From Chitinimonas viridis (GTDB lineage: Bacteria > Pseudomonadota > Gammaproteobacteria > Burkholderiales > Chitinimonadaceae): a DNA stretch of 64,000 nucleotides. A program made the position numbers and the translations under genes. The stretch is taken from NCBI RefSeq assembly GCF_030409555.1, contig NZ_JAUFPU010000019.1, positions 1 to 64,000 on the forward strand. Direction: 5' to 3'. The notes beneath the pieces are model-generated. The model was not told where the DNA came from. It ran no database searches and saw only the letters and a program-made list of their open reading frames with translations. Positions 50,692 through 59,850 of the stretch are shown here, in pieces (position 1 is the first letter of the stretch; each line of letters starts with the position of its first letter).

Positions 50692-52389
50692 ATGTTTGCC
50701 TTCAGCAAAGGTAGTTTGGCCAGGCAATTGCTGATACCTGTGGTATTGGCGGGTATTGCCGTACTGTTGCTGGTCATGGCCATACTTAGCCATGTCCGCG
50801 AGCGCACGGTAGAGGCGGCCGGCATACGTACCGCCCAGGCGGTAGCCAGCCAGACGACAACGCTAAGGGCCTTCTATACCAAGGAGATTGCATCGCGCGC
50901 CAAGAAGGCAGGGATGCAGTTAAACTTTGATTTTGCCACCTCCGAGGGGACGTTACCTCTGCCGGCAACCCTGGTAAAAACCTTGGGGGAGAGCATAGAG
51001 AAGGACCATCCTGGCATGTCGATACGGCTGTACAGCCGTTTTCCCTTCCCGAATCGGGCACCCACCGAGAAGTACGATGCGTTTGAGCTGAAGTCGCTGG
51101 ATGCGTTGGAAAAGGCCCCGGATGTACCGCAGGCCATCATAGAAAAGCGGGATGGCAAGACCTATGCGCGATATGCCGTCGCCGACAGGATGCAGGAGGG
51201 GTGTGTGGCTTGCCATAACGCCCGGCCCGACTCACCCAAGAAGGATTGGAAAGTGGGGGATGTACGCGGGGTGGTCCAAGTCACTGTGCCGGTAGATGAG
51301 CTGGCAGGAAAAATAGACCAGGGCATAGGTAGTGTCGGTCTGGCGGTGCTGGCGGGCTTCTTTGCCATCGGTAGCGTGGCGGCTTTGGTGGCACGGCGTA
51401 TTTCGCTTACTGCCCAGGAGCTGGCCAGGCGTGCCGACCAGGTCGTGGTGACGGGAGATTTCACCGTCGCCATGCCGGTCAATGGCGATGGCGAGATTGC
51501 CATGGTGGCGCGCTCGTTCAATACCTTGCTGGAGCATTTTCGCCACGTGGTGGTCGATATGCATGGTGAAGCCAGTGAGGTGCTGCGCGAATCGATGCAA
51601 CTGGCCAATGCAGCCACCGAAGCCAGGGCGGCTGCCATGCAGCAAAGCCAGCTGGCCGAAGCTGTCAGCGCGGCGGTGGAGCAGATGGGTACCAGCATAG
51701 GCCATGTCGCTGGTGAGGCGCGGGAAGCAGCAGGGCAATCGCGGACAACGTGCGAGCTGGCTACGGGCGGCGGTTCGGTTGCCAGCGAGGCGGCTGGCGA
51801 GATGGACAGGCTGGCCGAGGCCACCGGCACCATGGCGAAGGTGGTAGGGCAGCTGGGACAGCGCTCGGCCGAGATAGGCAAGATTGCCGGCACCATCCGC
51901 GAGATCGCCGACCAGACCAATCTGCTGGCCCTGAATGCAGCCATCGAGGCGGCAAGGGCAGGGGAGCAGGGCCGAGGCTTTGCTGTGGTGGCTGATGAGG
52001 TCCGCAAGCTGGCGGAGCGTACCACGCTGGCTACCCAGGAAATCACCGCAACTATAGCGGCCATAGAAAGCGAAACCCGCAATGCCACCGATACCATGGC
52101 GCACCATGGGGATTTGACGGGACGGTGTTCCGATTACACCCGGAGAGCCGCCAGTTCACTGGGCGAGATCAATTCTGCCGCGCTGACCGCAGGCAGGCAT
52201 ATCAGCGAAATTGCCACGGCTACTAACGAGCAGAGCACGGCCAGTCAGACCATAGCGCAGAACATGGAGCAGATGGCGCGCATGGCTGAGCTGAGCATGC
52301 GGTTGGTGGGGGTGGCAGCCGAGTCGGCGGAGAAGCTCAAGGCCTTGGCCAGTAGCCAGGAGGCGGCCATGGACCGGTTCAAGGTCTGA
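50692..52389 (+). CDS. Chemoreceptor with DUF3365 (Tll0287-like) heme-binding sensor
   Basis: A protein of 565 residues. The first helix ([20 protein letters not shown]) is followed by a periplasmic DUF3365-like domain. That domain includes [20 protein letters not shown] and a c-type heme motif CVACH in [20 protein letters not shown], then [12 protein letters not shown] second helix, a HAMP-like region and the signalling tip [36 protein letters not shown] follow. It probably senses redox state or a gas through covalently bound heme. Its TGA stop abuts the 50-bp repeat at 52390. Confidence 0.92.
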   Translation: MFAFSKGSLARQLLIPVVLAGIAVLLLVMAILSHVRERTVEAAGIRTAQAVASQTTTLRAFYTKEIASRAKKAGMQLNFDFATSEGTLPLPATLVKTLGESIEKDHPGMSIRLYSRFPFPNRAPTEKYDAFELKSLDALEKAPDVPQAIIEKRDGKTYARYAVADRMQEGCVACHNARPDSPKKDWKVGDVRGVVQVTVPVDELAGKIDQGIGSVGLAVLAGFFAIGSVAALVARRISLTAQELARRADQVVVTGDFTVAMPVNGDGEIAMVARSFNTLLEHFRHVVVDMHGEASEVLRESMQLANAATEARAAAMQQSQLAEAVSAAVEQMGTSIGHVAGEAREAAGQSRTTCELATGGGSVASEAAGEMDRLAEATGTMAKVVGQLGQRSAEIGKIAGTIREIADQTNLLALNAAIEAARAGEQGRGFAVVADEVRKLAERTTLATQEITATIAAIESETRNATDTMAHHGDLTGRCSDYTRRAASSLGEINSAALTAGRHISEIATATNEQSTASQTIAQNMEQMARMAELSMRLVGVAAESAEKLKALASSQEAAMDRFKV

Positions 52390-52439
52390 GAGCCTGTTCA
52401 CGATTTTTCACCTCTGCGAAAAGATCGTGAACAGCACTC
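52390..52439. repeat. Family B short element, 50 bp, inserted at a stop codon
   Basis: The ends are GAGCCTGTTCACGATTTTTC and the complement of GAGTGCTGTTCACGATCTTT. TGA flanks both sides: 52387-52389, which is the stop codon of the chemoreceptor gene, and 52440-52442. It therefore behaves like an insertion with a 3-bp target duplication that kept the stop codon. It can also fold as one hairpin and may act as the gene's terminator. Confidence 0.75.
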
Positions 52440-52494
52440 TGAGCGCTGCAAGGCTAGTCAGCGGCCAGAGTTGGCCGCCTGCTGTAGTGCCAAA

Positions 52495-52529
52495 AAAAGC
52501 CGCCCGAATCGCAAGATTGGGCGGCTTTT
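52495..52529 (-). terminator. Terminator of the RND efflux operon
   Basis: AAAAGCCGCCC and GGGCGGCTTTT with AATC/GATT and one bulged G around a GCAA loop. On the minus strand it ends in a run of seven T. It lies 18 bp past the outer-membrane channel gene. Confidence 0.92.
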
Positions 52530-52546
52530 CGTACTGCGACGCGATA

Positions 52547-53956
52547 TTACTGGGATTGGGCCAGTGTTTCGCTACTCCAACCACCGCCCAGGGCCTGGTA
52601 AACCGTGACCAGCGAGTTGACTCGGTTTTGCAGGGCCGTGACGCGATCGCGCTCGGCGGCCAAGCGGTCGCGTTCGGCATTGAGCTGATCGAGATAGCTG
52701 CTGACACCAGCTTTGTAGCGTTTGTCAGTCAATTCCTTGACCTTGTTCTGGCTATCGGCGCGTTGCTGTGTGGCGGCCAGGGCTTCGCGTGCCGAACGGT
52801 GGCCCACCAGTGCGGCACGGGCATCGCCATAGGCTGCGCGGGCTGCCTGGGCATAGGCTATCTCAGCGGTATTGCGGCTGGCCTTGGCAGCGGCTACCTG
52901 GGCGTCTATGCGGGCCATGCCTACCAATGGCTGCAGCAGGGCGCCGGCTGCATTCCAGGTGCGGGCCGGGCTATCGAACAGATTGCTCAGCTCCAGGCTT
53001 TCGCCGCCAAAGAAACCGCTTAGGCTAAGGCTGGGGAAGTAACGGCGACGTGCTTCACCCAGACTGGCCTCTGCTACAGCCAGCTGTGCCTCGGCACGGC
53101 GTACATCAGGCCGGCGAGTCAGTAGGTCAGCCGGCAAGCCAGCCGGAATCTCGGGTGCCTGGCTGAGTGCTTCCAGACCTGCACCGCGTGCTACCCGACC
53201 TTCCACCACCTCCTTAGGGCTACGGCCCAGCAATACCGCGAGCGAGGCTTCGGCTTGCTCCCTGGCTGCAATGGCCTGGGGTAGGGCCGCTGCGACTGCA
53301 GCGCGTTCCGACTCCGTCAGCTTCAGCTCGTAATCGCTGGCCGCGCCTGCGGTAACCCGCTTTTGCTGCAGTTTCATGGCTTCGTCACGCGTGGCCAGGG
53401 TCTGCGTCAGCAGGGCGACATCGGCATCAAGCGCCAGCAGGGCAAAGTAGCTCCTGGCCGTCTGAGCTGCCACGGCGGCACGCGTCGCTTCGCGGGCGTA
53501 CTGGCTGGCCAGCACATTGGCAAGCGCTGCGTCCTTGGCTTTCCATACGCGTCCCCAAAGGTCGATCTCATACGATATCGAGACGCCGCCGTTGTACACC
53601 GTCGAGGTGCCGTTCTGCCCCGGTTGGGCGGTCTCATCGCTGGGGTTGCGGCGGGTGGCGTTGAGGCCCAGGTTGACGTCAGGCAGCAAGGCCACACGGG
53701 CTTGGCTCAGCATTGCCTTGGATTGATCCACCCCTTGCAGGGCAGTCAGTACATCGGCGTTGTGGGCCAGTGCCTCGGTAACCAGTGCGTTCAGCGTCGG
53801 GTCATTGAACTGCGTCCACCAGGCAGACAGCTCAGACGGGGCCGTTTCGGTCTGATGTTGCGGCAGCTCGAATACCGGAGGCGGGGTGGTGGCACAACCG
53901 GCCAGGCCGGCTGCCACCACCAGCGCGACCAGCGCAGGTTTCAGCTTACTTTTCAT
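52547..53956 (-). CDS. Outer-membrane efflux lipoprotein (OprM/AdeK-like)
   Basis: A lipoprotein of 469 residues (lipobox LAGC near residue 21). TolC-type repeat structure: ELSAWWTQFNDPTLNALVTEAL, SYEIDLWGRVWKAKDAALAN, ELPADLLTRRPDVRRAEAQL-like block (here PAGLPADLLTRRPDVRRAEAQ, residue run split only for reference) and a second repeat ending in DQLNAERDRLAAERDRV. It is the trimeric outer channel of the pump. ATG 53956 (AAGGAG upstream) overlaps the RND stop by 11 bp. Confidence 0.95.
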   Translation of the reverse strand: MKSKLKPALVALVVAAGLAGCATTPPPVFELPQHQTETAPSELSAWWTQFNDPTLNALVTEALAHNADVLTALQGVDQSKAMLSQARVALLPDVNLGLNATRRNPSDETAQPGQNGTSTVYNGGVSISYEIDLWGRVWKAKDAALANVLASQYAREATRAAVAAQTARSYFALLALDADVALLTQTLATRDEAMKLQQKRVTAGAASDYELKLTESERAAVAAALPQAIAAREQAEASLAVLLGRSPKEVVEGRVARGAGLEALSQAPEIPAGLPADLLTRRPDVRRAEAQLAVAEASLGEARRRYFPSLSLSGFFGGESLELSNLFDSPARTWNAAGALLQPLVGMARIDAQVAAAKASRNTAEIAYAQAARAAYGDARAALVGHRSAREALAATQQRADSQNKVKELTDKRYKAGVSSYLDQLNAERDRLAAERDRVTALQNRVNSLVTVYQALGGGWSSETLAQSQ

Positions 53957-56900
53957 CGCGATGATCTCCTTCAACGATGCCATATTCGCTCTCGGACTTG
54001 GGCGGGATCAACTCGTCTGCTGTGGTTCGGATGCGCAGGTCGGTAATCAGCTTGTAGAACAGCGGCACAAAGAAGATGGCCAGGAAGGTGGCCGCTATCA
54101 TGCCACCCACCACGCCTGTACCTACCGAGGTACGTGCGCCGGCGCCCGCGCCGCTGCTGATGGCCAGCGGCAGCACGCCCAGGATGAAGGCCATGGAGGT
54201 CATGATGATGGGGCGGAAGCGCAGCCGGGCGGCCTCAATGGCGGCAGCCGCCACAGGGTAGCCCTCGTGATGCTTCATCACCGCAAACTCCACGATCAGG
54301 ATGGCGTTTTTGGCTGCCAGGCCTATCAGGGTAAACAGGCCGATCTGGAAGTACACGTCATTGGTGTAGCCGCGCAGCTTCACCGCCACCAGGGCGCCGA
54401 AGATGCCGAACGGCACGGCCAGCAACACGGACAAGGGCAGGGACCATTTCTCATACTGCGCTGCCAGGATGAGGAACACCATGATGACGGCCAAGCCCAG
54501 TGCCAGCAGGGCTGCACTGGAGACCTTCTTCTCCTGGTAGGCGGCGCCGGTCCATTCATAGCTCACATCGGCCGGCAACATCTTCTTGGCCAGGGTCTCG
54601 AACTCCGCAATGGCCTGACCAGACGAATACCCAGGGCCAGCATTCCCCATCAGCTTGACGGCCGGCAGGTTGTTGTAGCGATCCACGGTATCGGGGCCGG
54701 AGGTGTATTCCACCTTGGCAAAGGCCGATAGCGGCACCATTTCGCCACGCTGGTTCTTCACATACATGCGGCCTATGTCTTCGGGACGCTTGCGATACTG
54801 GTTGTCGGCACTCATCAGCACCTGCCATGCGCGACCATACTTGTTGAAGTCGTTCACGTAATAGGTACCCAAGGTGCCGGCCAGGGTATTGAAGGCATCA
54901 TTGAGCGATACCCCCAGTGCCTTGGCACGGTCGCGATCCACATCCACATACAACTGCGGCGCATTTGGCTTCCACAGGGTTTGCAGGCCGCCGCCGCCAG
55001 CGAGCACCGTGCTCTGGTGGGATGCACCCATCAGCGGGCCCATGGCTTCGACCAGCTTCTTGCTGCCGCCTTCACCACGGTTCTGCAGATAGACTTCAAA
55101 GCCACCCGTATTGCCCAGGCCGAAGATGGCGGGCGGGTTGAAGGCCAGCACCAGCGCCTCCTTGATGCCACCGGTCTTCATGAACAGCTCGCCGACCAGC
55201 TCCTGGGTGCTGACGTTACGCTCGTCCCAGTGCTTCTGGCTGACAAAGATGGTTGCCGCGTTGTTCTTGAAGCCGCCGCCGATGAAGTCCATGCCGCTGA
55301 AGGCCATGACGTGTTCGTTGGCGGGGTTGGACTGGATCGCGGCGATGACTTCCTTCACCACCTTGTCGGTGCGCTCCAGCGAGGCGCCATCGGGCAGGAA
55401 CACCGCACCGATGTAATAGCCCTGGTCTTCATCCGGCACCAAGGAGCCAGGGGTGAGCTTGAACATGCCCACGGTGATGGCCACCATGCCCAGGAACAGG
55501 AAGATACCCAGCAGCGAACGCTTCATGAAGAATGTCACACCACCGATGTAGTGACCGGTCATGCGATGGAACCAGTCGTTGAACCAGAGGAAGAAGCGTG
55601 CAGTTTGCTTGTGCTCGCGCTTGAGCATCAGCACGCACAGGGCAGGGGTCATGGTCAGCGCGACGATGCCTGATAGCACCACGGCAATGGAGATGGTGAC
55701 GGCAAACTGGCGGTACAACTCACCGGTCAGGCCACCCAGGAAGGCAATCGGCACAAACACGGCGCATAGCACCAGCACGATGGCGATCACCGGCCCGGTC
55801 ACTTCCTTCATGGCCAGGATGGCTGCTTCACGGGCAGGCAGATGCTGCTCATGCATGATGCGTTCGACGTTCTCCAGCACCACGATGGCATCATCCACCA
55901 CAATACCGATGGCCAGTACCATGCCGAACAGCGTCAGCGTGTTGATGGAATACCCCAGCATATGCAGGCCGGCGAAGGTACCGATCAGGGATACCGGTAC
56001 TGCCAGGGTCGGTATCAAGGTGGCGCGCCAGTTCTGCAGGAACAGGAATACCACTAGGAACACCAGCACCATGGCTTCTGCCAGCGTCTTCACTACTTCC
56101 TTGATCGACACTTCCACAAAGCGCGTGGTGTCGTAAGGAATGGCATAGGTCATGCCCTGAGGAAAGCTTTCGGCTGCCTTGGCAATGGCGGCCTTGACTT
56201 CATCACCTACTTGCAGGGCGTTGGAGCCAGGTTGCAGGAACACACCCATCAGCACGGCAGGTTTGCCGTTATAGGTACCGTTGAAGTCGTTATCCTTGGA
56301 ACCCAGCTCGATGCGGGCAATATCCTTCAGGCGCAGCTGGCTACCGTCGCTATTGGAGCGAACGATGACATTCTCGAACTCGGCCTCGCTCGCCAGGCGA
56401 CCCTTGGCGGTCACGGTGTAAACCATTTCCTGCCCACCACCGGTAGGCGACTGACCAATCTTGCCTGCTGCGAACTGGGCATTCTGTTCGGCCAGCGCGG
56501 CAGCGACTTCAGGTACGGTGACCTTGAGCTGGGTCATGCGGTCTGGCTTGAGCCAGATACGCATGGCGTAGTCCTTGGCGCCGAAGATCTGCACGCTGGT
56601 GGTACCTGGTATCTTCTTGATCGAATCCAGCACGTTTAGCGTGATGTAGTTCGACGTATAAAGATCGGTGTAGCGGCCATCAGGCGAGTAGAAAGCCAGC
56701 ACCTGCAGGAAGGCGGACGAGCCCTTCTCGACGGATACGCCCTGGCGGCGGACTTCCTCCGGCAGGCGGGCATCGGCCTGCTTTACCCGGTTGTTGACGT
56801 TTACCGCAGCGGTATCAGGGTTGGTGCCGATTTCGAAGGTGACGGTGATCTCCACTGCACCATTCGAGGTGGAGGTGGACGACATATACATCATGCCCTC

Positions 56901-57119
56901 CACCCCGGTTACTGCGTTCTCGATGGGGGCGGCCACCGTTTCGGCGATGGTTTCTGCTGAAGCACCCGGATAGAAGGCGCGAATGGTGACCACCGGCGGG
57001 GCAATCTCGGGGTACTGCGCGATGGGCAGGGCGCGCATCGCCGCCAGACCCGCGAGCACCATGAAAATGGAGATCACGAAGGCGAAGATGGGCCTGTCGA
57101 TAAAGAAGCGTGAAAACAT
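53946..57119 (-). CDS. RND multidrug efflux permease, AcrB/MexB (HAE1) type
   Basis: A protein of 1057 residues with 12 membrane helices and two large periplasmic loops. Proton-relay residues are present: the Asp pair in GIVVDDAIVVLENVER (helix 4) and Lys in IGLAAKNAILIVEFA (helix 10). The N-terminus MFSRFFIDRPIFAFVISIF is typical. It takes drugs from the periplasm and membrane and expels them through the adjacent adaptor and channel. It is the middle gene of a three-gene operon, 12 bp after the adaptor. Confidence 0.97.
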   Translation of the reverse strand: MFSRFFIDRPIFAFVISIFMVLAGLAAMRALPIAQYPEIAPPVVTIRAFYPGASAETIAETVAAPIENAVTGVEGMMYMSSTSTSNGAVEITVTFEIGTNPDTAAVNVNNRVKQADARLPEEVRRQGVSVEKGSSAFLQVLAFYSPDGRYTDLYTSNYITLNVLDSIKKIPGTTSVQIFGAKDYAMRIWLKPDRMTQLKVTVPEVAAALAEQNAQFAAGKIGQSPTGGGQEMVYTVTAKGRLASEAEFENVIVRSNSDGSQLRLKDIARIELGSKDNDFNGTYNGKPAVLMGVFLQPGSNALQVGDEVKAAIAKAAESFPQGMTYAIPYDTTRFVEVSIKEVVKTLAEAMVLVFLVVFLFLQNWRATLIPTLAVPVSLIGTFAGLHMLGYSINTLTLFGMVLAIGIVVDDAIVVLENVERIMHEQHLPAREAAILAMKEVTGPVIAIVLVLCAVFVPIAFLGGLTGELYRQFAVTISIAVVLSGIVALTMTPALCVLMLKREHKQTARFFLWFNDWFHRMTGHYIGGVTFFMKRSLLGIFLFLGMVAITVGMFKLTPGSLVPDEDQGYYIGAVFLPDGASLERTDKVVKEVIAAIQSNPANEHVMAFSGMDFIGGGFKNNAATIFVSQKHWDERNVSTQELVGELFMKTGGIKEALVLAFNPPAIFGLGNTGGFEVYLQNRGEGGSKKLVEAMGPLMGASHQSTVLAGGGGLQTLWKPNAPQLYVDVDRDRAKALGVSLNDAFNTLAGTLGTYYVNDFNKYGRAWQVLMSADNQYRKRPEDIGRMYVKNQRGEMVPLSAFAKVEYTSGPDTVDRYNNLPAVKLMGNAGPGYSSGQAIAEFETLAKKMLPADVSYEWTGAAYQEKKVSSAALLALGLAVIMVFLILAAQYEKWSLPLSVLLAVPFGIFGALVAVKLRGYTNDVYFQIGLFTLIGLAAKNAILIVEFAVMKHHEGYPVAAAAIEAARLRFRPIIMTSMAFILGVLPLAISSGAGAGARTSVGTGVVGGMIAATFLAIFFVPLFYKLITDLRIRTTADELIPPKSESEYGIVEGDHRDEK

Positions 57120-57131
57120 GGGTCAGATCCC

Positions 57132-58364
57132 TTATTGCTTGGCAGCTGGCGCGTGTTGGGCTGCGGCTGCCTTGGCGGCTTCTTCGGCGGTTTGCGGCAC
57201 GATGGGGGCGAAGGGGAAGAAGATGCGGGCCATGCCATCCACTATGATCTTGTCGCCGGCCTTCAGGCCTTGCTTGATCACCCAGCCATTCGGTTCCTTG
57301 CCATCCAGCCTTACCCAGTCGCCGACGACGACGGGAGCGGGCACGGCAGCGGGCTTGCCATCCTTGCCTGCGCCTACGGTGTAGACAAACTTGCCCTGCG
57401 GGCCATCCAGCACGGCGCGCTGGGGTACGGCAATGGCATTGGGGCGGGTGGCGCCGCTGAGCAGCACACGTACAAACTGGCCGGGGCTCAGTTCATTCTT
57501 GGGGTTGGCCAGTTCAGCACGGCTGGAATAGGCGCCGGTATTGTTGTCGGCCTTGTAATCGCTGAAATCCAGTTTGCCGGTTTGTTTCAGCCACTGGCCG
57601 CCGGCCGTCTTCAGCTTCACTACGTAGCCGCCCTCAGGCAGCTTCAGGCTACCGGCTTCCAGTTCGGCAGCCACCCGGCTGTGATCGGCTTCCGAGATGG
57701 CGAAGTTCACATGGATGGGATCGGTCTGGGCCATGGTGGCCAGTAGGCTGTCACCCTGGGCATTGGCCAAGGCACCTTCAACCTTCAGCGCACGACCGAT
57801 GGCACCGGTAATGGGAGCACGCACATCGGTGTAGCCCAGATCGATATTGCTGGCCCGTGCCTGGGCTTGGGCCGCTTTCAGGCTAGCGCGGGCAATATCC
57901 AGGGCGGATGCCGCGTTGTCGTATTCCTGCTGGCTGACGGCCTTGGCCTCGATCAGCGGCTTGAGCCGGTTGTAATCGCGCTCAGCCTGCTTGAGTCGGG
58001 CTTCTGCTGTGGTCACATTGGCGTCTGCCGCAGCGGCGGCAGCGGCAAACGGGGCAGGGTCGATACGGAACAAGGGCTGGCCGGCCTTGACCTGGCTGCC
58101 TTCAGTGTACAGGCGCTTGTCAACGATACCGCTGACCCGGGCGCGGATCTCGACTTCACGCGAGCCAGCAGTCTGGCCGGGATACTCAAAATCAACCGGG
58201 ACATCGCCTGCCACCAGGGTCTGGTAGGTGACCATGGGCGGCGGAAAGCCGCCTCCGCCTTGCTGGGGGGCCTGGCCGCAGGCAGCCAGCAGGCCGCTGA
58301 GTATCAGTACCGGCGCCAGGCGCTTGGCATGGGGTAAGGAGGGGATGGTGCGTGAGGCGTGCAT
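57132..58364 (-). CDS. RND efflux periplasmic adaptor lipoprotein, AcrA/MexA type
   Basis: A lipoprotein of 410 residues with lipobox LLAAC. The lipoyl and hairpin parts include EIRARVSGIVDKRLYTEGSQV, LFRIDPAPF and YTDVRAPITGAIGRALKVEG. The beta-barrel has SPGQFVRVLLSG, and the C-terminus is Ala/Lys-rich. It links the RND pump to the outer channel. First gene of the operon, with GAGGAC before ATG 58364. An AcrR-like operator lies about 190 bp upstream, next to the divergent TetR gene. Confidence 0.96.
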   Translation of the reverse strand: MHASRTIPSLPHAKRLAPVLILSGLLAACGQAPQQGGGGFPPPMVTYQTLVAGDVPVDFEYPGQTAGSREVEIRARVSGIVDKRLYTEGSQVKAGQPLFRIDPAPFAAAAAAADANVTTAEARLKQAERDYNRLKPLIEAKAVSQQEYDNAASALDIARASLKAAQAQARASNIDLGYTDVRAPITGAIGRALKVEGALANAQGDSLLATMAQTDPIHVNFAISEADHSRVAAELEAGSLKLPEGGYVVKLKTAGGQWLKQTGKLDFSDYKADNNTGAYSSRAELANPKNELSPGQFVRVLLSGATRPNAIAVPQRAVLDGPQGKFVYTVGAGKDGKPAAVPAPVVVGDWVRLDGKEPNGWVIKQGLKAGDKIIVDGMARIFFPFAPIVPQTAEEAAKAAAAQHAPAAKQ

Positions 58365-58555
58365 GGGTAAGTCCTCGCGATACTAAGAAATAGAAAGTGC
58401 TGGGGCTGGCGGGCCCGGATGCAATGGCGGTAGATAGGCAGCATAGGTAGCACTGCCCGCTACCGCCAAGCGACAGTGTGTATTTCCCCCACGATACAGT
58501 TGGCACTGCACCGTGTGGCCCGCCTGCCGGATTTGACGTAGGAGCGGATTTTAGA

Positions 58556-58575
58556 TACATACACGTATGTTTGTA
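58556..58575. promoter_or_regulatory. AcrR-like operator between efflux operon and tetR gene
   Basis: TACATACACGTATGTTTGTA, with a perfect ACATAC-AC-GTATGT core. It resembles the E. coli AcrR site (TACATACA...TGTATGTA). It is 60 bp upstream of the TetR start and 190 bp upstream of the adaptor start, fitting repression of the divergent pair. Confidence 0.7.
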
Positions 58576-58634
58576 AACACTGCTGACGCCAGGGTTATTA
58601 ATTTCTTTGGCGGCACGGCAATATATAATTGGCT

Positions 58635-59273
58635 ATGGCTAGACGAACCAAGGAACAGGCGGCGGAAACGCGCGAGCAGCTGCTGGATGCAGCTGAGCGG
58701 GTTTTCCATGCAAAAGGGGTGAGCCGCGCCACCCTCGACGATATCGCCCGCGATGCAGGACTGACTCGGGGGGCGGTGTATTGGCACTTCGATAACAAGA
58801 CGGCCATCTTCACTGCCATGTGTGACAGGGTGTCGCTGCCCATGCAGGCCATGCTGGACGCACAGGTGGCTGATCCAGGCCCCGACCCGCTGGGACAGCT
58901 GACACGCGACGGTGCCCGCATACTCTGCCTGGTGGCCAATGACAGCCGCACCACGCGGGTATTCGAGATCATTCTGTTCAAGACAGAGTTGTGCGACGTG
59001 GTGGCTGAGGTCATGGCCGAAGAAGCTGAACGCGCTGCCCGGTGCCGACGCCAATTGAGCACGGTGCTGCAGGCCGCACAGCGCCTGGGGCAGATTCCTG
59101 CCCATGTGAATTGCGATCTGGCTGCCTTTGCCTTGAACAGCTACCTGATAGGCTGCATACGCGAGTGGCTGGAGCTGCGCGAGTTCAATCTTGCCGACCA
59201 GGCCGAATGGTTGATGCAAACCTTTTACGCCGGCTTGCAACACGCACCGCCACCGCCTGCCAAAGTCGAGTAA
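58635..59273 (+). CDS. TetR/AcrR-family repressor of the efflux operon
   Basis: A protein of 212 residues. The helix-turn-helix region is LDAAERVFHAKGVSRATLDD and IARDAGLTRGAVYWHFDNKT, very close to AcrR/TtgR regulators. The C-terminal helical domain would bind the pump's substrates. It is divergent from the pump, with a matching operator between. ATG 58635 is preferred over TTG 58629. Confidence 0.95.
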   Translation: MARRTKEQAAETREQLLDAAERVFHAKGVSRATLDDIARDAGLTRGAVYWHFDNKTAIFTAMCDRVSLPMQAMLDAQVADPGPDPLGQLTRDGARILCLVANDSRTTRVFEIILFKTELCDVVAEVMAEEAERAARCRRQLSTVLQAAQRLGQIPAHVNCDLAAFALNSYLIGCIREWLELREFNLADQAEWLMQTFYAGLQHAPPPPAKVE

Positions 59274-59327
59274 GCCTACGGCCATATGCGTTTCCCCCCG
59301 GTCTGTTTGGCTGCAGTCTGCACAGGG

Positions 59328-59353
59328 GCTACTGACAACGTGTTGTCAGTAGC
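59328..59353. promoter_or_regulatory. Perfect 12-2-12 palindrome after the tetR gene
   Basis: GCTACTGACAAC, GT, GTTGTCAGTAGC. It lies 55 bp past the TetR stop and about 60 bp before a small candidate ORF. No T-run follows, so it is more likely an operator or processing hairpin than an intrinsic terminator. Confidence 0.6.
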
Positions 59354-59409
59354 TTGCAGGAACACCGGGTGGGCAAGGGCCTGCCTCACCACGTACTGAG
59401 GTAGAAATA

Positions 59410-59598
59410 GTGCGTGTTTTCCCCCAAACGGAGGATTCGCAAAAGATCACGCCAGGATATATTCCATCTTGTAGTGACATGTCAGTAGATGAAATCATCA
59501 CGGCAGCGCTAAGGAACACCAAGAGGAGGAGGACCTCGCATCCGTTGCAGCAAGGCCTGGCCAATTTGGCGCCGATGGCGACGGTAGGTGGTGCATAG
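59410..59598 (+). CDS. Candidate small protein (62 residues), unrecognised
   Basis: The GTG start has GAGG 8 bases upstream. The translation is MRVFPQTEDSQKITPGYIPS..., with a basic stretch LRNTKRRRTSHP and a non-polar end. No family is recognised. A strong terminator at 59653-59689 follows in the same direction, so a short transcript probably exists here. It could equally be a non-coding RNA. An internal ATG at 59479 would give 39 residues. Confidence 0.35.
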   Translation: MRVFPQTEDSQKITPGYIPSCSDMSVDEIITAALRNTKRRRTSHPLQQGLANLAPMATVGGA

Positions 59599-59652
59599 AT
59601 GGGTATAGATTCTGATACGTGAAACCGGCCCGATACGCGGGCTGGATAGTTG

Positions 59653-59689
59653 AAAAAAGGCGGTGATCGGCGACGGTTATCGCCTTTTT
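59653..59689 (+). terminator. Terminator in the 59.3-59.85 kb gap
   Basis: AAAAAAGGCGGTGATC pairs, with G-U wobbles, to GGTTATCGCCTTTTT around a GGCGAC loop, ending in a T-run. It closes whatever transcript crosses 59354-59650 on the plus strand. Confidence 0.8.
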
Positions 59690-59754
59690 ATATGGCTGTA
59701 GCGGCAAGGTGCTGGTAGCTGCTCAGTGCTGCCAGGATTTTTGAAAAGATCACG

Positions 59755-59780
59755 CTTGAAATCCGAAAACACGTTCATAT
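59755..59780 (+). promoter_or_regulatory. Heat-shock (sigma-32) promoter of hsp20
   Basis: CTTGAAA (59755-59761) matches the sigma-32 -35 exactly. After 11 bp, GTTCATAT (59773-59780) keeps the CATnT part of the CCCCATnT -10. It is 71 bp upstream of the hsp20 start. Confidence 0.65.
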
Positions 59781-59821
59781 CTTCCTCTTGCGGGTGCTCA
59801 ACGGAGGCCCGCCAACAACCG

Positions 59822-59845
59822 ATATCGCTTGCTATCAGAGGATAT
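59822..59845 (+). promoter_or_regulatory. Possible ROSE-like RNA thermometer over the hsp20 ribosome binding site
   Basis: In the leader, ATATC (59822-59826) pairs with GATAT (59841-59845) and CTT with GAG, closing the Shine-Dalgarno AGAGGA in a stem. The TTGCT just before it is the sequence ROSE elements place opposite the ribosome binding site. A GCGGG/CCCGC hairpin lies upstream (about 59790-59812). Confidence 0.5.
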
Positions 59846-59850
59846 GAACC

